Origin: Micrococcales bacterium
Lineage (GTDB): Bacteria; Actinomycetota; Actinomycetes; S36-B12
DNA: 19,482 bases
Assembly (NCBI GenBank): GCA_002728915.1
Contig: PBWE01000022.1
Span: forward strand, 37,732 to 57,213
Direction of reading: 5' to 3'
Part shown: piece by piece, positions 1-7,843 of the stretch
Numbering within the stretch: position 1 is the stretch's first letter
Layout: every line of letters begins with the position of its first letter
Position numbers and translations under genes: made by a program
Notes under the pieces: model-generated
Told to the model about the DNA's origin: nothing
Databases searched by the model: none
What the model saw: only the letters and a program-made list of their open reading frames with translations

Positions 1-660
1 ATGGCGGCGGCAGCGGTGGAAACCGTGTTGGGATCGCGGCGTTCGTCGATGTCCGGAATGGAAGTTGCACGCGCGGTGGCTGCCTGTTTGGGCGAGGGCT
101 CGCAGTTTTTCCTCGGCTCTTCGTCCGTGGTCCGTCACGTGGGGAGTTTTGCCGGTCCGTCCCTGACGGAGGTCGAAGTTCTCGGCAACCGAGGAACGTC
201 GGGTATTGACGGGTGTGTCTCCACCGCCTGGGGAGCTGCGCTGGGCTTTCAGTTCCTCGGTGGTGGACCGAGCGTTGCACTCGTCGGTGATGAAGCCTTC
301 TGGTACGACTCCAACGCCCTCGCCGTCCCGGCCAACGAACAACGCCCCGACCTCGTCATCGTCGTTGCGGACAACGACGGAGCCGGGATCTTCTCCACGC
401 TGGAGCAGGGCGAGCCCGCTTACTCGCGGCACTTCGAACGAGTATTCGGAGTTCCGATGGGGGTGCAGATCGCGTCTCTCGCGACGAGCTTCGGTGCGTC
501 GGTGTGTGAAGTGAACGATGCCGACGAACTCGCGACGGCGGTTGCCGATCGACTCTCCGATGGCGTGCATGTGGTTGTTGTGCGCACGTGCGATCGCGGT
601 GTCGAGGCGGAGTTACTGACGAGCGTGCGCGACGCGGTACGCCAGGCGATCGACGTTTAG
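1..660 (+). CDS. menD: MenD C-terminal part, 2-succinyl-5-enolpyruvyl-6-hydroxy-3-cyclohexene-1-carboxylate synthase (5' end outside window)
   Basis: ThDP- and Mg2+-dependent enzyme that condenses isochorismate with the succinyl-semialdehyde unit from 2-oxoglutarate, the first committed step of the classical menaquinone pathway in the cytoplasm. The 219 visible residues are the C-terminal ThDP-binding (PP) domain. NRGTSGIDG (residues 63-71) is the MenD-type signature. GDEAFWYD (96-103) with ADNDGAGIF (123-131) forms the GD-x(~26)-N type diphosphate/Mg2+ motif, and LEQGEP follows. Full MenD proteins are about 550-590 aa, so the ATG at position 1 is almost certainly an internal Met and the gene starts upstream of the window. 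The TAG stop is at 658-660. It is convergent with menF, whose stop is 41 nt away. Asp124 and Asp126 replace the Asn residues of some homologues; I recall the same in other actinobacterial MenD and do not read it as inactivation. Confidence 0.93.
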   Translation: MAAAAVETVLGSRRSSMSGMEVARAVAACLGEGSQFFLGSSSVVRHVGSFAGPSLTEVEVLGNRGTSGIDGCVSTAWGAALGFQFLGGGPSVALVGDEAFWYDSNALAVPANEQRPDLVIVVADNDGAGIFSTLEQGEPAYSRHFERVFGVPMGVQIASLATSFGASVCEVNDADELATAVADRLSDGVHVVVVRTCDRGVEAELLTSVRDAVRQAIDV

Positions 661-705
661 TTGGCCGTCGGCTGGTTCGTTGTCGGCTGATTTGTCGTCG
701 GTTAC
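661..705. repeat. Three imperfect 15-bp tandem repeats in the menD/menF convergent spacer
   Basis: Units at 661-675 (ttggccgtcggctgg), 676-690 (ttcgttgtcggctga) and 691-705 (tttgtcgtcggttac) share a GTCGG core at a 15-nt period. The third unit contains the menF stop codon (TAA on the minus strand, 704-702). Read on the minus strand in the menF frame beyond that stop, the stretch gives PTTNQPTTNQPTAN followed by a second TAA (659-657) that overlaps the menD stop. No inverted repeat or T-tract was seen, so it does not look like a terminator. Confidence 0.75.
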
Positions 706-2021
706 GCCGATGAGCGCGTTTCGAGAGCGCTTCGCATCGGAATGAATTTGGCTCGCGATTCGGCGAGTTCGTGTTCGGGGTCGGATCCGGCAACGATTCC
801 GCATCCGGCGAATGCTCGGATCGTGTGGGCCTGAGAGTCCACGAGTCCGCAGCGCAGCGCGATACCGAATTCACCATCTCCACGAGCGTCGAACCAGCCC
901 ACGGGTCCGGCGTACCTGTCCCTCGACATCCCTTCGAGTTCACTAATGACGGTGAGCGCGCGCTCGGTGGGTGTGCCGCAGACGGCCGCGGTGGGGTGAA
1001 GCGAGGCCGCCAACGACAGTAACGACGCATCGTCCGCTAGCCGACCGGTGACGTCGGTGGCCAGATGCTGAACGTTCGCGAGTTCGAGCACTGTGGGATT
1101 TTCGGGGACGTCCATGTCGGTGCAGTGCCTTGCGAGGGCCTTGGCGACCGACCGCACGGCGTAGGAGTGCTCGGCAAGGTCTTTGTCGCTGGCGAGTAGA
1201 GCTTGGGCGAGGCCGTGGTCCTCTTCGGTGTCTCCTTGGCGGCGCACCGTCCCGGCGAGGACGCGGCTGGTGACGAGGTCACCGGTGCGGCGCACCAGAA
1301 GTTCCGGCGTCGCACCGACAAGGTTCGCGACGTTGAACGTCCAGCACGTCGGGTAGTCACGGGCGAGGTGGTCCAGAATGCTGCGCACGTCGAGTTCGCC
1401 GTCGATGTCCGCGACGACGTCGCGGGCGAGGACAACCTTGTCGAGTTCGCCGGCGTTGATGCGCTCGACAGCACGTCCGACGGACTTCTCCCATTCCGGT
1501 GCGCTCAGAGAGCCTTCACGCCAGTTCACGGAGACGTGGCTCCGGCCAGCGGTGGAGTCGATGCGTGCAGATTGCATCGCCTCCGGCTCGACCCCGGGGG
1601 CGTGGATGGTTGTTACCCAGGCTTGATCTCCACGCTGGCCGATGAGCGTCGAGGGAACAACCACTTCCGAGGGGTCGTGGGGATCGAAAGAGAACGAAGC
1701 GAAGGCCAGGGGTCCGGTGCCGGGAAGGCTGACGGAGTCATCGATCGCCAAGGTGTCGCACAACTCGGCCCACCAGCGCTGGGTTCGGGCGAAGCGCTCT
1801 ACTCCGCGAACTTGCAGGCGCGCGGCGCTGCCCCACCCGACAAGGCCTTCCCCTCGACGAACCCAACAGACGTTGTCTCCGGCGGGAAGTCGGGAGAGGA
1901 GATCCTCCGATGCTTCCAGGGGGCGCGTGATGGCCACCAGGAGCGGGGGAGAGTCAAGATGGGGATGTCGGGACACCTCCTCAGGGTAGGGGCACACACG
2001 ACGGTTGTCCTCTGGGAGCAT
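702..2021 (-). CDS. menF: Isochorismate synthase MenF (chorismate-utilising family)
   Basis: Converts chorismate to isochorismate, the substrate of MenD. The product is 439 aa from the ATG at 2021-2019. The C-terminal two thirds is the chorismate-binding domain: KVVLARD (195-201, with Lys195 as the expected general base), GATPELL (236-242, Glu240 as acid), [10 protein letters not shown] (252-261), [11 protein letters not shown] (341-351, substrate pocket), YAGPVGWF (370-377) and the Mg2+-binding [10 protein letters not shown] region (418-427). No fused lyase or amidotransferase domain is present, so salicylate and anthranilate synthase are less likely. The start is uncertain. The ATG has only a weak ribosome site and lies 6 nt from the divergent menG ATG. 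An in-frame GTG at 1997-1995 (residue 9) has AGAGG about 11 nt upstream and would give 431 aa. It is convergent with menD. Confidence 0.93.
   Translation of the reverse strand: MLPEDNRRVCPYPEEVSRHPHLDSPPLLVAITRPLEASEDLLSRLPAGDNVCWVRRGEGLVGWGSAARLQVRGVERFARTQRWWAELCDTLAIDDSVSLPGTGPLAFASFSFDPHDPSEVVVPSTLIGQRGDQAWVTTIHAPGVEPEAMQSARIDSTAGRSHVSVNWREGSLSAPEWEKSVGRAVERINAGELDKVVLARDVVADIDGELDVRSILDHLARDYPTCWTFNVANLVGATPELLVRRTGDLVTSRVLAGTVRRQGDTEEDHGLAQALLASDKDLAEHSYAVRSVAKALARHCTDMDVPENPTVLELANVQHLATDVTGRLADDASLLSLAASLHPTAAVCGTPTERALTVISELEGMSRDRYAGPVGWFDARGDGEFGIALRCGLVDSQAHTIRAFAGCGIVAGSDPEHELAESRAKFIPMRSALETRSSA
2014..2018 (+). promoter_or_regulatory. Ribosome binding site of menG
   Basis: GGGAG 9 nt before the ATG at 2028-2030. 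It supports this start over the long upstream open frame, which is antisense to menF. It lies across the 5' end of menF, inside the first codons if menF starts at 2021. Confidence 0.55.
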
Positions 2022-2027
2022 TCGGCC

Positions 2028-2726
2028 ATGACTCGAGCGCGCCTAGACAAGCAGCCCCGTGAAGTCGCGGCGATGTTTGATGAGGTAGCTCAGCGCTACG
2101 ACCGGACGAACGACGTTCTTGCTCTGGGTCAAACGCGGCGATGGCGAAAGGCAGTGGCCGCCGCCGTGGGAGCGCTCCCCGGAGATCGAGTCCTTGATCT
2201 CGCTGCTGGAACCGGCACCTCCAGCGAGCCGATTGCCGCAGCCGGACCCTTCGTTGTCGCGTGTGACTTCTCCTTGGGGATGCTCTCGGTGGGTCGAGAC
2301 CGCAACCCTCGGCTGTCTTTCGTTGCCGGGGATGCCTTGTCACTTCCCTTCGCCGATGACGCCTTCGATGCGGTGACGATCTCTTTCGGGTTGCGCAACG
2401 TGCACGATCGAGATGCCGGGTTACGTGAATTGCTGCGGGTAACGCGGCCCGGTGGACGCTTGGTGGTGTGCGAGTTCTCTCATCCCACATGGGAACCGTT
2501 TCGACGGGTGTATTCGGAGTACCTGATGGGGGCCGTTCCCGCGGTTGCCAGTCGTGCCTCGTCGAATCCCGACGCGTACGTGTATCTCGCCGAATCCATT
2601 CAGTCGTGGCCCGATCAGCAGGAATTGGCGCAAGATCTCTTGGCGGCCGGATGGCACAAGGCGGCGTGGCGCAACCTCTCCGGGGGCATCGTCGCGCTGC
2701 ACCGAGCCGTCAAAGCAGATGCCTGA
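2028..2726 (+). CDS. menG: Demethylmenaquinone methyltransferase MenG/UbiE
   Basis: SAM-dependent C-methyltransferase that carries out the last step of menaquinone synthesis, from demethylmenaquinone to menaquinone, at the membrane surface. The product is 232 aa, normal for the family. Motifs in order: [18 protein letters not shown] (17-34, UbiE signature 1), [10 protein letters not shown] (55-64, SAM motif I), CDFSLGML (79-86, acidic ribose-binding residue after beta 2), GDALSLPF (101-108), FGLRNVHD (120-127) and [17 protein letters not shown] (137-153, signature 2). The reading frame stays open far upstream, but the homology begins at the ATG at 2028, which has GGGAG 9 nt before it. Divergent from menF and 173 nt upstream of nuoA. 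Without a linked ubiquinone pathway, menaquinone is the likely substrate. Confidence 0.95.
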   Translation: MTRARLDKQPREVAAMFDEVAQRYDRTNDVLALGQTRRWRKAVAAAVGALPGDRVLDLAAGTGTSSEPIAAAGPFVVACDFSLGMLSVGRDRNPRLSFVAGDALSLPFADDAFDAVTISFGLRNVHDRDAGLRELLRVTRPGGRLVVCEFSHPTWEPFRRVYSEYLMGAVPAVASRASSNPDAYVYLAESIQSWPDQQELAQDLLAAGWHKAAWRNLSGGIVALHRAVKADA

Positions 2727-2742
2727 CGCGAGCGGGCAGGCC

Positions 2743-2773
2743 TTGTCACGAAGAAGGGATCGCCCACTATGCT
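2743..2773 (+). promoter_or_regulatory. Predicted nuo operon promoter (-35 TTGTCA, -10 TATGCT)
   Basis: TTGTCA at 2743-2748 matches the -35 consensus at 5 of 6 positions. TATGCT at 2768-2773 matches the -10 consensus at 4 of 6. The spacer is 19 nt, a little long. Transcription would start near 2780, just before the Rex-type operator, leaving a leader of about 120 nt before nuoA. The operator position fits the prediction, but no transcript data are available here. Confidence 0.45.
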
Positions 2774-2781
2774 TTTGATGG

Positions 2782-2799
2782 TCGTGAAGAATTTCACAA
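2782..2799. promoter_or_regulatory. Rex (redox-sensing repressor) operator upstream of nuoA
   Basis: TCGTGAAGAATTTCACAA is an inverted repeat with arms TCGTGAA and TTCACAA around a 4-nt centre. It differs from the actinobacterial Rex consensus TTGTGAA-N4-TTCACAA at one position (C for T at position 2). Rex proteins bind such sites when NADH/NAD+ is low and release DNA when NADH is high; in Streptomyces they control respiratory operons. Placed at the predicted transcription start, bound Rex would block the promoter, so complex I would be made when NADH accumulates. The rex gene itself is not in the window. Confidence 0.72.
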
Positions 2800-2899
2800 G
2801 CGCGCAAAGTGTGACATTTTCTTCTCGGCCAAAGGACATCCGGGATCGTGTGCACAGACCGCTGCGGACACGACGACCTAGCGAGGAGCAGCCGGCGCC

Positions 2900-3259
2900 G
2901 TGAACGTCTACACGCCGATTTTTGTTCTCGGGGCTTTGGCCTTCGGCTTCGCCGCGTTCTCTGTCGTCATCGCGACCTTTACCGGTCCTCGGCGGTACAA
3001 CCGGGCCAAGTACGACGCTTACGAATGCGGCATCGAACCGACCCCTCAGCCCATTGGTGGCGGCCGGTTCCCGGTCAAGTACTACCTGACCGCGATGATG
3101 TTCATCATCTTCGACATCGAGCTTGTCTTTCTGTACCCGTGGGCAGTCTCCTTCGACGCGCTCGGCGCCTTCGGTCTCGTGGCGATGATGCTGTTTCTTC
3201 TGAACTTGGCCGTTCCTTACGTTTACGAGTGGCGACGCGGTGGATTGGAGTGGGACTGA
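2900..3259 (+). CDS. nuoA: NADH-quinone oxidoreductase subunit A
   Basis: Small membrane subunit of complex I that helps frame the quinone-access region together with NuoH and NuoJ. The product is 119 aa with three hydrophobic helices (about 6-27, 62-82 and 88-108). The family loop YECGIEPTP (41-49) and the helix [20 protein letters not shown] (56-75) with Asp72 and Glu74 are present. The start is GTG at 2900-2902, with GAGGAG at 2883-2888 (11 nt spacing). It is the first gene of the nuo operon and follows the predicted Rex-controlled promoter. One base separates its stop from nuoB. Confidence 0.96.
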   Translation: MNVYTPIFVLGALAFGFAAFSVVIATFTGPRRYNRAKYDAYECGIEPTPQPIGGGRFPVKYYLTAMMFIIFDIELVFLYPWAVSFDALGAFGLVAMMLFLLNLAVPYVYEWRRGGLEWD

Positions 3260-3260
3260 C

Positions 3261-3815
3261 ATGGGCTTAGAAGAGAAGTTGCCGTCAGGCGTTCTGCTGA
3301 CGAGTGTCGAGAAGGTCGCCGGTTACGCACGAAAGGGCTCACTGTGGCCTGCCACCTTCGGGCTCGCGTGCTGCGCTATAGAAATGATGGCAACCGGTGG
3401 CCCTCGTTACGACATCGCGCGTTTCGGTATGGAGGTCTTCCGCGCATCGCCACGTCAGGCAGATTTGATGATCGTGGCGGGCCGTGTGAGTCAAAAGATG
3501 GCTCCGGTGTTGCGGCAGATCTACGACCAGATGCCCAATCCCAAGTGGGTACTCGCCATGGGCGTGTGTGCATCCAGCGGTGGGATGTTCAACAACTACG
3601 CGGTCGTGCAAGGTGTAGACCACGTAGTGCCCGTCGACATGTATTTGCCGGGCTGTCCTCCGCGGCCAGAAATGCTGATCGATGCGATCCTGAAGATCCA
3701 CGATCAGATCCAGGACATGAAGCTCGGCGCCAACGCGACGGCGGAGATGGTTGCCAGCGAGCAACTCGCGTTGACGTCGCCGAGCACCGCGGAAATGAAG
3801 GGGCTACTGCGTTGA
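3261..3815 (+). CDS. nuoB: NADH-quinone oxidoreductase subunit B (N2 cluster)
   Basis: Connecting subunit that holds [4Fe-4S] cluster N2, the last electron carrier before menaquinone. The product is 184 aa. The N2 ligands are the tandem Cys37-Cys38 in [10 protein letters not shown], Cys103 (GVCASSGG) and Cys132 (LPGCPPRPE). The [12 protein letters not shown] block is the family signature. I chose the ATG at 3261 rather than an in-frame GTG at 3240: it begins one base after the nuoA stop and has GGAG 10 nt upstream. The C-terminal segment from about 155 is a short, poorly conserved tail. The TGA stop overlaps the TTG start of nuoC. Confidence 0.97.
   Translation: MGLEEKLPSGVLLTSVEKVAGYARKGSLWPATFGLACCAIEMMATGGPRYDIARFGMEVFRASPRQADLMIVAGRVSQKMAPVLRQIYDQMPNPKWVLAMGVCASSGGMFNNYAVVQGVDHVVPVDMYLPGCPPRPEMLIDAILKIHDQIQDMKLGANATAEMVASEQLALTSPSTAEMKGLLR
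3798..3803 (+). promoter_or_regulatory. Ribosome binding site that decides the nuoC TTG start
   Basis: AAGGGG 8 nt before the TTG at 3812-3814. The TTG overlaps the nuoB stop as TTGA. This combination of site, spacing and overlap, matching the rest of the operon, is why the TTG is preferred over other in-frame starts. Confidence 0.6.
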
Positions 3816-4516
3816 CCGAGTCCGGCATTCCGGTGGTACCGGAGGGAGTAAGCGAACTCGACGTCGTCGGCGTTCGGCGTGGTTCCTTCCAGGTGTCAGG
3901 ATCGGGAGACACCAGCGGTTTCGGCGGCCTGGTGTCGCCGATCGTCATGCCGGCACCGACCGAGCGGCCGTACGGAGGTTGGTTTGATGAGCTCGCCGAT
4001 GAGATCGAACTGGCCCTCGCCGATCGCAATCTGCCTGTGTCATCGGTCATCGACAAGGTCGTGGTCGATCGCGATGAGATCACCTTCTTTGTTCTGGCCG
4101 AGTACATCGTCGACTTTGCCCGAATGCTGAGGGACGAGCCGGGTCTTCGTTTCGAAATGTGCTTAGGAGTCAACGGCGTGCACTACCTCGAAGACAAGGG
4201 ACGGGAATTGCACGCCGTGTATCCGTTCTTGTCGATCACGCACAATCGCCGAATCCGTGTCGAAGTGACCGCACCTGATGCGAACCCCCACATCCCCTCG
4301 ATCGTCGGCATCTACCCGTCGAACGATTGGCATGAGCGCGAGACATGGGACTTCTTCGGGATCGTCTTCGACGGCCACCCGGGCCTGACGAGGATCGAGA
4401 TGCCAGACGATTGGGCGGGTCACCCGCAGCGCAAGGATTACCCGCTCGGTGGCATACCGGTCGAGTACAAGGGAGCCACCATCCCCGCTCCGGATAATCG
4501 GAGGGCGTACAACTGA
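3812..4516 (+). CDS. nuoC: NADH-quinone oxidoreductase subunit C (30-kDa type)
   Basis: Peripheral-arm subunit of complex I that packs against NuoD and NuoB; it carries no cofactor. The product is 234 aa from a TTG start. The first 50 residues or so are a Gly/Ser-rich leader with [12 protein letters not shown] (19-30). The conserved core follows, including [17 protein letters not shown] (136-152) and the 30-kDa signature [20 protein letters not shown] (175-194), then RKDYPLGG (207-214). nuoC is separate from nuoD, unlike the fused enterobacterial gene. It overlaps nuoB by 4 nt (TTGA), and its TGA stop shares one base with the nuoD ATG, so translation is probably coupled on both sides. Confidence 0.94.
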   Translation: MTESGIPVVPEGVSELDVVGVRRGSFQVSGSGDTSGFGGLVSPIVMPAPTERPYGGWFDELADEIELALADRNLPVSSVIDKVVVDRDEITFFVLAEYIVDFARMLRDEPGLRFEMCLGVNGVHYLEDKGRELHAVYPFLSITHNRRIRVEVTAPDANPHIPSIVGIYPSNDWHERETWDFFGIVFDGHPGLTRIEMPDDWAGHPQRKDYPLGGIPVEYKGATIPAPDNRRAYN

Positions 4517-5871
4517 TGAGCGACGTCACGTACAGCTCCGCGGCCGATCCGGGTGAGGATGTCTACGCGGATAGTTATGAAACTTTCGACGGAACGGTCT
4601 ACAACCTCGCCGGCGGCGATTGGGACTCGATAGCCGCTGCACCCGAGGGGGAGAAGGAACGCATCGTCGTCAACATGGGCCCGCAGCACCCGTCCACCCA
4701 CGGCGTGCTGCGTCTGGTGTTGGAACTCGATGGAGAAACCGTCACCGACGCTCGGTGCGGTATCGGCTACTTGCATACCGGTATCGAAAAGAACATGGAG
4801 TACCGCACGTGGGTCCAAGGCGTCACGTTCGTCACGCGCATGGATTACCTGACCCCGTTCTTCAACGAAGCCGCCTACGTGCTCGCGGTAGAAAAACTTC
4901 TTGGTATCAGTCAGAACATTCCCGAGCGGGCCAACGTCATCCGAGTTCTGATGATGGAGTTGAACCGCATCTCCTCGCATCTTGTTGCGCTCGCCACCGG
5001 CGGAATGGAACTCGGGGCGCTGACTGCCATGACCTTCGGTTTCCGGGAGCGCGAACTCGTGCTGGATTTGTTCGAGATGGTCACCGGGTTGCGAATGAAC
5101 AGCGCGTTCTTCCGACCGGGTGGAGTGGCCCAGGATCTTCCCAGCGATGGTGAAAAAGCTATTCGGGACACGCTGCCGCTGCTGCGCAAGCGGATGAAGG
5201 ACACGGCCGACCTGCTGATCGACAACGCGATCTGGATGGGGCGAACCGTCGATGTCGGCTACCTCGATTTGCAGGGCTGCATGGCCCTAGGGATGACGGG
5301 ACCGGTGTTGCGGTCGGCCGGGTTGCCGCACGATCTTCGGAAATCCCAGCCGTACTGCGGCTACGAGGCGTACGAATTCGATGTTCCCACGCAAACGTCC
5401 TGCGATGCGTACGGACGATTCCTCATTCGCATCGCCGAGATGCACGAATCACTGAATATCGTCGAGCAGTGCCTGGATCGCCTGACCCCGGGGCCTGTCA
5501 TGGTCGAAGACAAGAAGATCGCCTGGCCGGCACAACTGTCCATCGGCTCCGATGGTCAGGGGAACTCGACGGAACACATTAAACACATCATGTCGGAGTC
5601 GATGGAGTCGTTGATCCACCACTTCAAGCTCGTCACTGAAGGCTTCACCGTGCCCGCCGGGCAGGCCTACGTAGCGGTGGAGTCGCCGCGTGGAGAGCTC
5701 GGAGCGCATGTGGTCAGTAGCGGGGGAACCCGCCCGTACCGCGTGCACTTCCGCGACCCGTCCTTCAACAACCTGCAAGCAACCGCCGCCATGTCCGAGG
5801 GCAGCATGGTCGCCGACGTCATTGCCGCCGTCGCGAGCATCGACCCTGTCATGGGTGGCGTGGACCGATAG
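4516..5871 (+). CDS. nuoD: NADH-quinone oxidoreductase subunit D (49-kDa type)
   Basis: Subunit that forms the quinone-reduction pocket with NuoB; it is related to the large subunit of [NiFe] hydrogenases but has lost the metal ligands. The product is 451 aa. [12 protein letters not shown] (55-66) and TRMDYL (107-112) supply His62 and Tyr111, the equivalents of bovine 49-kDa His59 and Tyr108 that contact the quinone head; the spacing of 49 residues is the same. GYLHTGIEK (84-92) and the C-terminal ESPRGELG and DPSFNNLQ blocks are typical. A polar N-terminal leader of about 45 residues precedes the core. The ATG shares one base with the nuoC stop, and a 23-nt gap precedes nuoE. Confidence 0.97.
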   Translation: MSDVTYSSAADPGEDVYADSYETFDGTVYNLAGGDWDSIAAAPEGEKERIVVNMGPQHPSTHGVLRLVLELDGETVTDARCGIGYLHTGIEKNMEYRTWVQGVTFVTRMDYLTPFFNEAAYVLAVEKLLGISQNIPERANVIRVLMMELNRISSHLVALATGGMELGALTAMTFGFRERELVLDLFEMVTGLRMNSAFFRPGGVAQDLPSDGEKAIRDTLPLLRKRMKDTADLLIDNAIWMGRTVDVGYLDLQGCMALGMTGPVLRSAGLPHDLRKSQPYCGYEAYEFDVPTQTSCDAYGRFLIRIAEMHESLNIVEQCLDRLTPGPVMVEDKKIAWPAQLSIGSDGQGNSTEHIKHIMSESMESLIHHFKLVTEGFTVPAGQAYVAVESPRGELGAHVVSSGGTRPYRVHFRDPSFNNLQATAAMSEGSMVADVIAAVASIDPVMGGVDR

Positions 5872-5894
5872 CGAAGACCGGAGAGAAGCCACAG

Positions 5895-6533
5895 ATGCCG
5901 ATCAGCGACCAGGCGCGCGCGCAGATGCGAGAGATCGCCGCTCGATATCCGAGCGCGCGCAGTGCCGTGCTGCCGATGCTGCACCTGGCACAAAGTGAGG
6001 AAGATGCGATCACCACCGATGGCATCAATGCGTGCGCCGAAGTGCTGGGCATAACCCCGGCCGAAGTGACCGCGGTCGCGACCTTTTACACGATGTATAA
6101 GCGTGAGCGGGTCGGCAAACACCACATCGGTGTGTGCATCAACACGATGTGTGGGCTTCTTGGTGGGGATGCGGTGTGGGATGCCGTGGTCGAAGCCACC
6201 GGCGCATCGCACAACACCGCGACGGCCGATGGTGAGTTTTTTCTTGAGCGGATCGAATGTCAAGCGGCGTGCACCCACGCCCCGGTGATGACCGTCGACT
6301 GGGAATTCATGGACGACGTGACACCGGCCAGCGCGGTGGAGATCCTGGACCGATTGCGTCGCGGTGAACAGGTGCAAGCGACGCGCGGACCGGTGATCCG
6401 AAACTTCGAAGCCACCGAGCGGACTCTCGCTTTCCCCGACGATGGACTGGCGGACGCTCCGAGTGTGGACGACAAAATGGTCGCCGGTTTGAAGATCGCA
6501 CGCGAACAACGAATGCAGGGAGGGAATGCCTGA
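5895..6533 (+). CDS. nuoE: NADH-quinone oxidoreductase subunit E (24-kDa type, N1a [2Fe-2S])
   Basis: Part of the NADH-oxidising tip of complex I. The product is 212 aa. The N-terminal helical region ends in VATFYTMY (61-68), and a thioredoxin-like domain carries the four N1a ligands: Cys81 and Cys86 (CINTMC) and Cys122 and Cys126 (CQAAC). From about residue 162 there is a tail of roughly 50 polar residues not found in short homologues. GGAGAG at 5880-5885 lies 9 nt before the ATG. The stop and the nuoF ATG share one base (TGATG). The 23-nt gap after nuoD is one of only two gaps of that size inside the operon. Confidence 0.96.
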   Translation: MPISDQARAQMREIAARYPSARSAVLPMLHLAQSEEDAITTDGINACAEVLGITPAEVTAVATFYTMYKRERVGKHHIGVCINTMCGLLGGDAVWDAVVEATGASHNTATADGEFFLERIECQAACTHAPVMTVDWEFMDDVTPASAVEILDRLRRGEQVQATRGPVIRNFEATERTLAFPDDGLADAPSVDDKMVAGLKIAREQRMQGGNA

Positions 6534-7843
6534 TGGGTACGCCACTGACCCCGGTCATCACCGAACATTGGGATCGCCCCGACCTCTACACCCTCGATGG
6601 CTACCGAGCCGTGGGTGGCTACCAGGCCCTGGACAAGGCACTCGCCAGCGATCCGGACGACATCATCACGACCGTGAAAGACGCCGGTTTGCGAGGGCGC
6701 GGCGGAGCGGGCTTTCCCACGGGCTTGAAGTGGAGTTTCGTTCCGCAAGGCGACGGCAAGCCGCACTACCTCGTGGTGAATGCGGACGAGTCCGAGCCGG
6801 GTGCGTGCAAGGACATCCCCATCATGATGGCCAACCCGCACGCCTTGATCGAGGGCGTGATCATCACGTCCTTCGCTATTCGCGCCAACCACGCATTCAT
6901 CTACATCCGCGGTGAAGTCCCGAACGCCGTTCGCAAAGTGGAGTTCGCGGTCAAGCAAGCCAGGCAAGCAGGGCTCATTGGGAAGAACATCAAGGGCAGT
7001 GGATTCGACCTCGATGTTGTTGTCCACTCGGGCGCCGGCGCCTACATCTGCGGTGAGGAAACTGCGCTGCTCGACAGCCTCGAGGGTTATCGCGGCCAGC
7101 CCCGACTGAAGCCGCCCTTCCCGGCGGTTGCCGGACTCTATGCGTCGCCGACGGTCATTAACAACGTCGAGACGATTGCAAACATTCCCTACATCGTGGA
7201 CCGTGGCGTGGAGTGGTTCCGTGGCTTCGGAACCGAAAAGTCACCGGGCTTCAAGGTGTTCGCCGTCTCTGGGCATGTGAAGCGACCGGGAATCTACGAG
7301 GCGCCGCTGGGAATCACCATGCGCGAACTGCTCGATTACGCCGGTGGTATGCGCGACGGCAGCTCGGTGAAGTTCTGGCTTCCGGGTGGATCGTCGGTTC
7401 CGCTACTCACTGACGAGCACCTCGATCTCCCACTCACCTACGAGGCGATGGCCGAGGCCGGGACGATGCTCGGCACCGGAACTCCCATGGTGTTCGACCA
7501 AACCGTGAGTGTCGTCAAGGCCGTCACGAGGTGGCTGGAGTTTTACAAGCACGAGTCGTGCGGTAAATGCACTCCGTGCCGCGAGGGCACCTACTGGATC
7601 ACCGGGGTGTTAGAGAAGTTCGAGCACGGGCAGGGTCAGCAGGCCGAGATGGAAACCCTCACGGATCTATGCGGGCAGATCGCTGGGCGTTCGTTCTGTG
7701 CTCTCGGAGATGCTGCCGCTACCCCGTACCCGGCGGCGATGAAGTACTTCCGCGAAGAATTCGAGGCATCCACTCACACATCGGCCGACGAGCAGTTCGA
7801 CCCCATCGCCTCGTACATCTTCGCGGCAGCGGGGGTTCGATGA
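6533..7843 (+). CDS. nuoF: NADH-quinone oxidoreductase subunit F (51-kDa type, FMN, N3)
   Basis: Binds NADH, FMN and the [4Fe-4S] cluster N3; this is where electrons enter the complex. The product is 436 aa. The FMN/NADH-binding glycine-rich stretch GRGGAGFPTGLKW is at 55-67, NADESEPG at 83-90 and YICGEETALLDSLEG at 171-185. The SLBB-like region is followed by ESCGKCTPCREG (341-352). The N3 ligands are Cys343, Cys346, Cys349 and Cys389 (SFCALG). No catalytic motif is missing. The stop overlaps the nuoG ATG by 4 nt (ATGA). Confidence 0.98.
   Translation: MGTPLTPVITEHWDRPDLYTLDGYRAVGGYQALDKALASDPDDIITTVKDAGLRGRGGAGFPTGLKWSFVPQGDGKPHYLVVNADESEPGACKDIPIMMANPHALIEGVIITSFAIRANHAFIYIRGEVPNAVRKVEFAVKQARQAGLIGKNIKGSGFDLDVVVHSGAGAYICGEETALLDSLEGYRGQPRLKPPFPAVAGLYASPTVINNVETIANIPYIVDRGVEWFRGFGTEKSPGFKVFAVSGHVKRPGIYEAPLGITMRELLDYAGGMRDGSSVKFWLPGGSSVPLLTDEHLDLPLTYEAMAEAGTMLGTGTPMVFDQTVSVVKAVTRWLEFYKHESCGKCTPCREGTYWITGVLEKFEHGQGQQAEMETLTDLCGQIAGRSFCALGDAAATPYPAAMKYFREEFEASTHTSADEQFDPIASYIFAAAGVR

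Noticed and set aside
123..131. MenD Asp replacing Asn in the ThDP/Mg2+ motif (the DND at residues 124-126, about bases 370-378)
   Set aside because: I recall similar DND versions in other MenD proteins, so it is not clear evidence of an altered enzyme.
1203..2027. In-frame plus-strand extension of menG by about 275 codons
   Set aside because: It is antisense to the well-conserved menF; MenG homology and a ribosome site begin at 2028. Open antisense frames are common in GC-rich coding DNA.
2721..2741. Hairpin GCCTG...CAGGC after menG as a terminator
   Set aside because: Only five pairs, an 11-nt loop, overlap with the menG stop and no T-tract.
3240..3260. GTG start for nuoB seven codons upstream
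   Set aside because: It would overlap the end of nuoA; the ATG at 3261 has a ribosome site and gives the usual NuoB N-terminus.
7567..7839. In-frame upstream extension of nuoG
   Set aside because: It lies inside nuoF in another frame; the ATGA overlap at 7840 matches the packing of the other nuo genes.
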